6,058 bases of DNA from Pseudomonadota bacterium (GTDB lineage Bacteria > Desulfobacterota > Desulfobulbia > Desulfobulbales > Desulfobulbaceae). The translations under genes and the position numbers were made by a program. Shown one piece after another: positions 5,820 to 6,058 of this stretch. Where the stretch lies: NCBI GenBank assembly GCA_009778235.1, contig WRKE01000178.1:1-6058 (forward strand), written 5' to 3'. Numbering within the stretch: position 1 is the first letter of the stretch; each line of letters starts with the position of its first letter. The notes beneath the pieces are model-generated. The model had not been told where the DNA came from. It did not search any database and saw only the letters and a list, made by a program, of their open reading frames with translations.

Positions 5820-5836
5820 GGCGAATAAAAAATATA

Positions 5837-6058
5837 TCAGACCCGGGCCAGGCCTTTGATGATGCTGACCACGCTGCCGATGGCCTCGTCGAGCTTGTCG
5901 GGCATGGTGCCGCCGGCCTGGGCCATGTCGGGCCGACCACCTCCCTTGCCGCCGACGATCGTCGCCACCTGGTTGACCAGGTCCCCGGCCTTGATCCGGC
6001 CGGTCAAATCCTTGCTGACCATGGCCAGCAGGGCGGCCTTGCCCTCAAACTCACCGCC
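5837..6058 (-). CDS. alaS: Alanyl-tRNA synthetase, C-terminal end (partial)
   Basis: AlaS charges tRNA(Ala) with alanine in the cytoplasm. Only the last 73 codons lie in the window; the 5' part is beyond the right edge. The visible protein carries the very conserved tail motif GGKGGGRPDMAQAGG, preceded by VSKDLTGRIKAGDLV, which matches the C-terminal DHHA1-type domain of bacterial AlaS. It ends IKGLARV and then TGA, where the family normally ends, so the 3' end looks intact. The next gene (KS) starts 17 bases downstream on the same strand through an AT-rich spacer with no convincing terminator stem, so read-through from alaS into the lipid cluster is possible. An ATG at 6022 is internal to the gene and is not its start. 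Identification is from the motif alone, but the motif is close to diagnostic. Confidence 0.95.
   Translation of the reverse strand, partial: GGEFEGKAALLAMVSKDLTGRIKAGDLVNQVATIVGGKGGGRPDMAQAGGTMPDKLDEAIGSVVSIIKGLARV

Noticed and set aside
5820..5860. Terminator after alaS, from the T-run TATATTTTTTATT
   Set aside because: The GC-rich bases before it (GGCCTGGCCCGGGTC) do not form a convincing uninterrupted stem.

Overview
The window holds one tightly packed block of genes, all on the minus strand, so they are read from high to low coordinates. The bases are moderately GC-rich and codon use looks uniform, so nothing points to a recent insertion. In transcription order the layout is: the 3' end of alaS (5837-6058, running off the right edge); a FabF-type beta-ketoacyl-ACP synthase (KS, 4569-5819); a stand-alone acyl carrier protein (ACP, 4244-4495); two different FAD-dependent phytoene-desaturase (CrtI)-like oxidoreductases (2801-4177 and 1313-2722); a possible 39-residue small ORF (1197-1316); a FabG-type ketoreductase (404-1144); and a FabZ-type hotdog dehydratase (1-404, running off the left edge). 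No stretch above 300 bases lacks a gene. The longest gap between confident genes is 168 bases (1145-1312).

Taken together, KS, ACP, ketoreductase and dehydratase make a nearly complete type II fatty-acid/polyketide elongation cycle (condense, reduce, dehydrate), with no enoyl reductase in view. Such a set would leave double bonds in the chain. Two CrtI-like flavoenzymes sit inside the set, where they could desaturate, isomerise or saturate the ACP-bound or released chain. The gene order is not the usual housekeeping fatty-acid operon (fabH-fabD-fabG-acpP-fabF), and fabD and fabH are absent here. I therefore read it as a dedicated pathway for an unusual, probably polyunsaturated or cyclised, acyl chain. 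From memory, the closest published idea is the set of candidate ladderane-lipid genes proposed for anammox bacteria, which combine KS, ACP, FabG, FabZ and CrtI-like desaturases and have relatives in the sulfate reducer Desulfotalea psychrophila. The product of this cluster is not shown by the sequence.

The organism is a Gram-negative-type bacterium. An anaerobic Desulfobacterota member (Desulfobulbales-like) is my best guess, from the cluster type and the AlaS tail, but this is inference and not measured.

Non-coding signals: a 13-bp perfect hairpin between the ACP and the first CrtI-like gene; a two-part motif (GTAACT...ATTACCACA on the plus strand) present once upstream of the ACP and once upstream of fabG; and three starts (KS, the first CrtI-like gene and fabG) with no visible Shine-Dalgarno sequence, against three (ACP, the second CrtI-like gene and fabZ) that have one.
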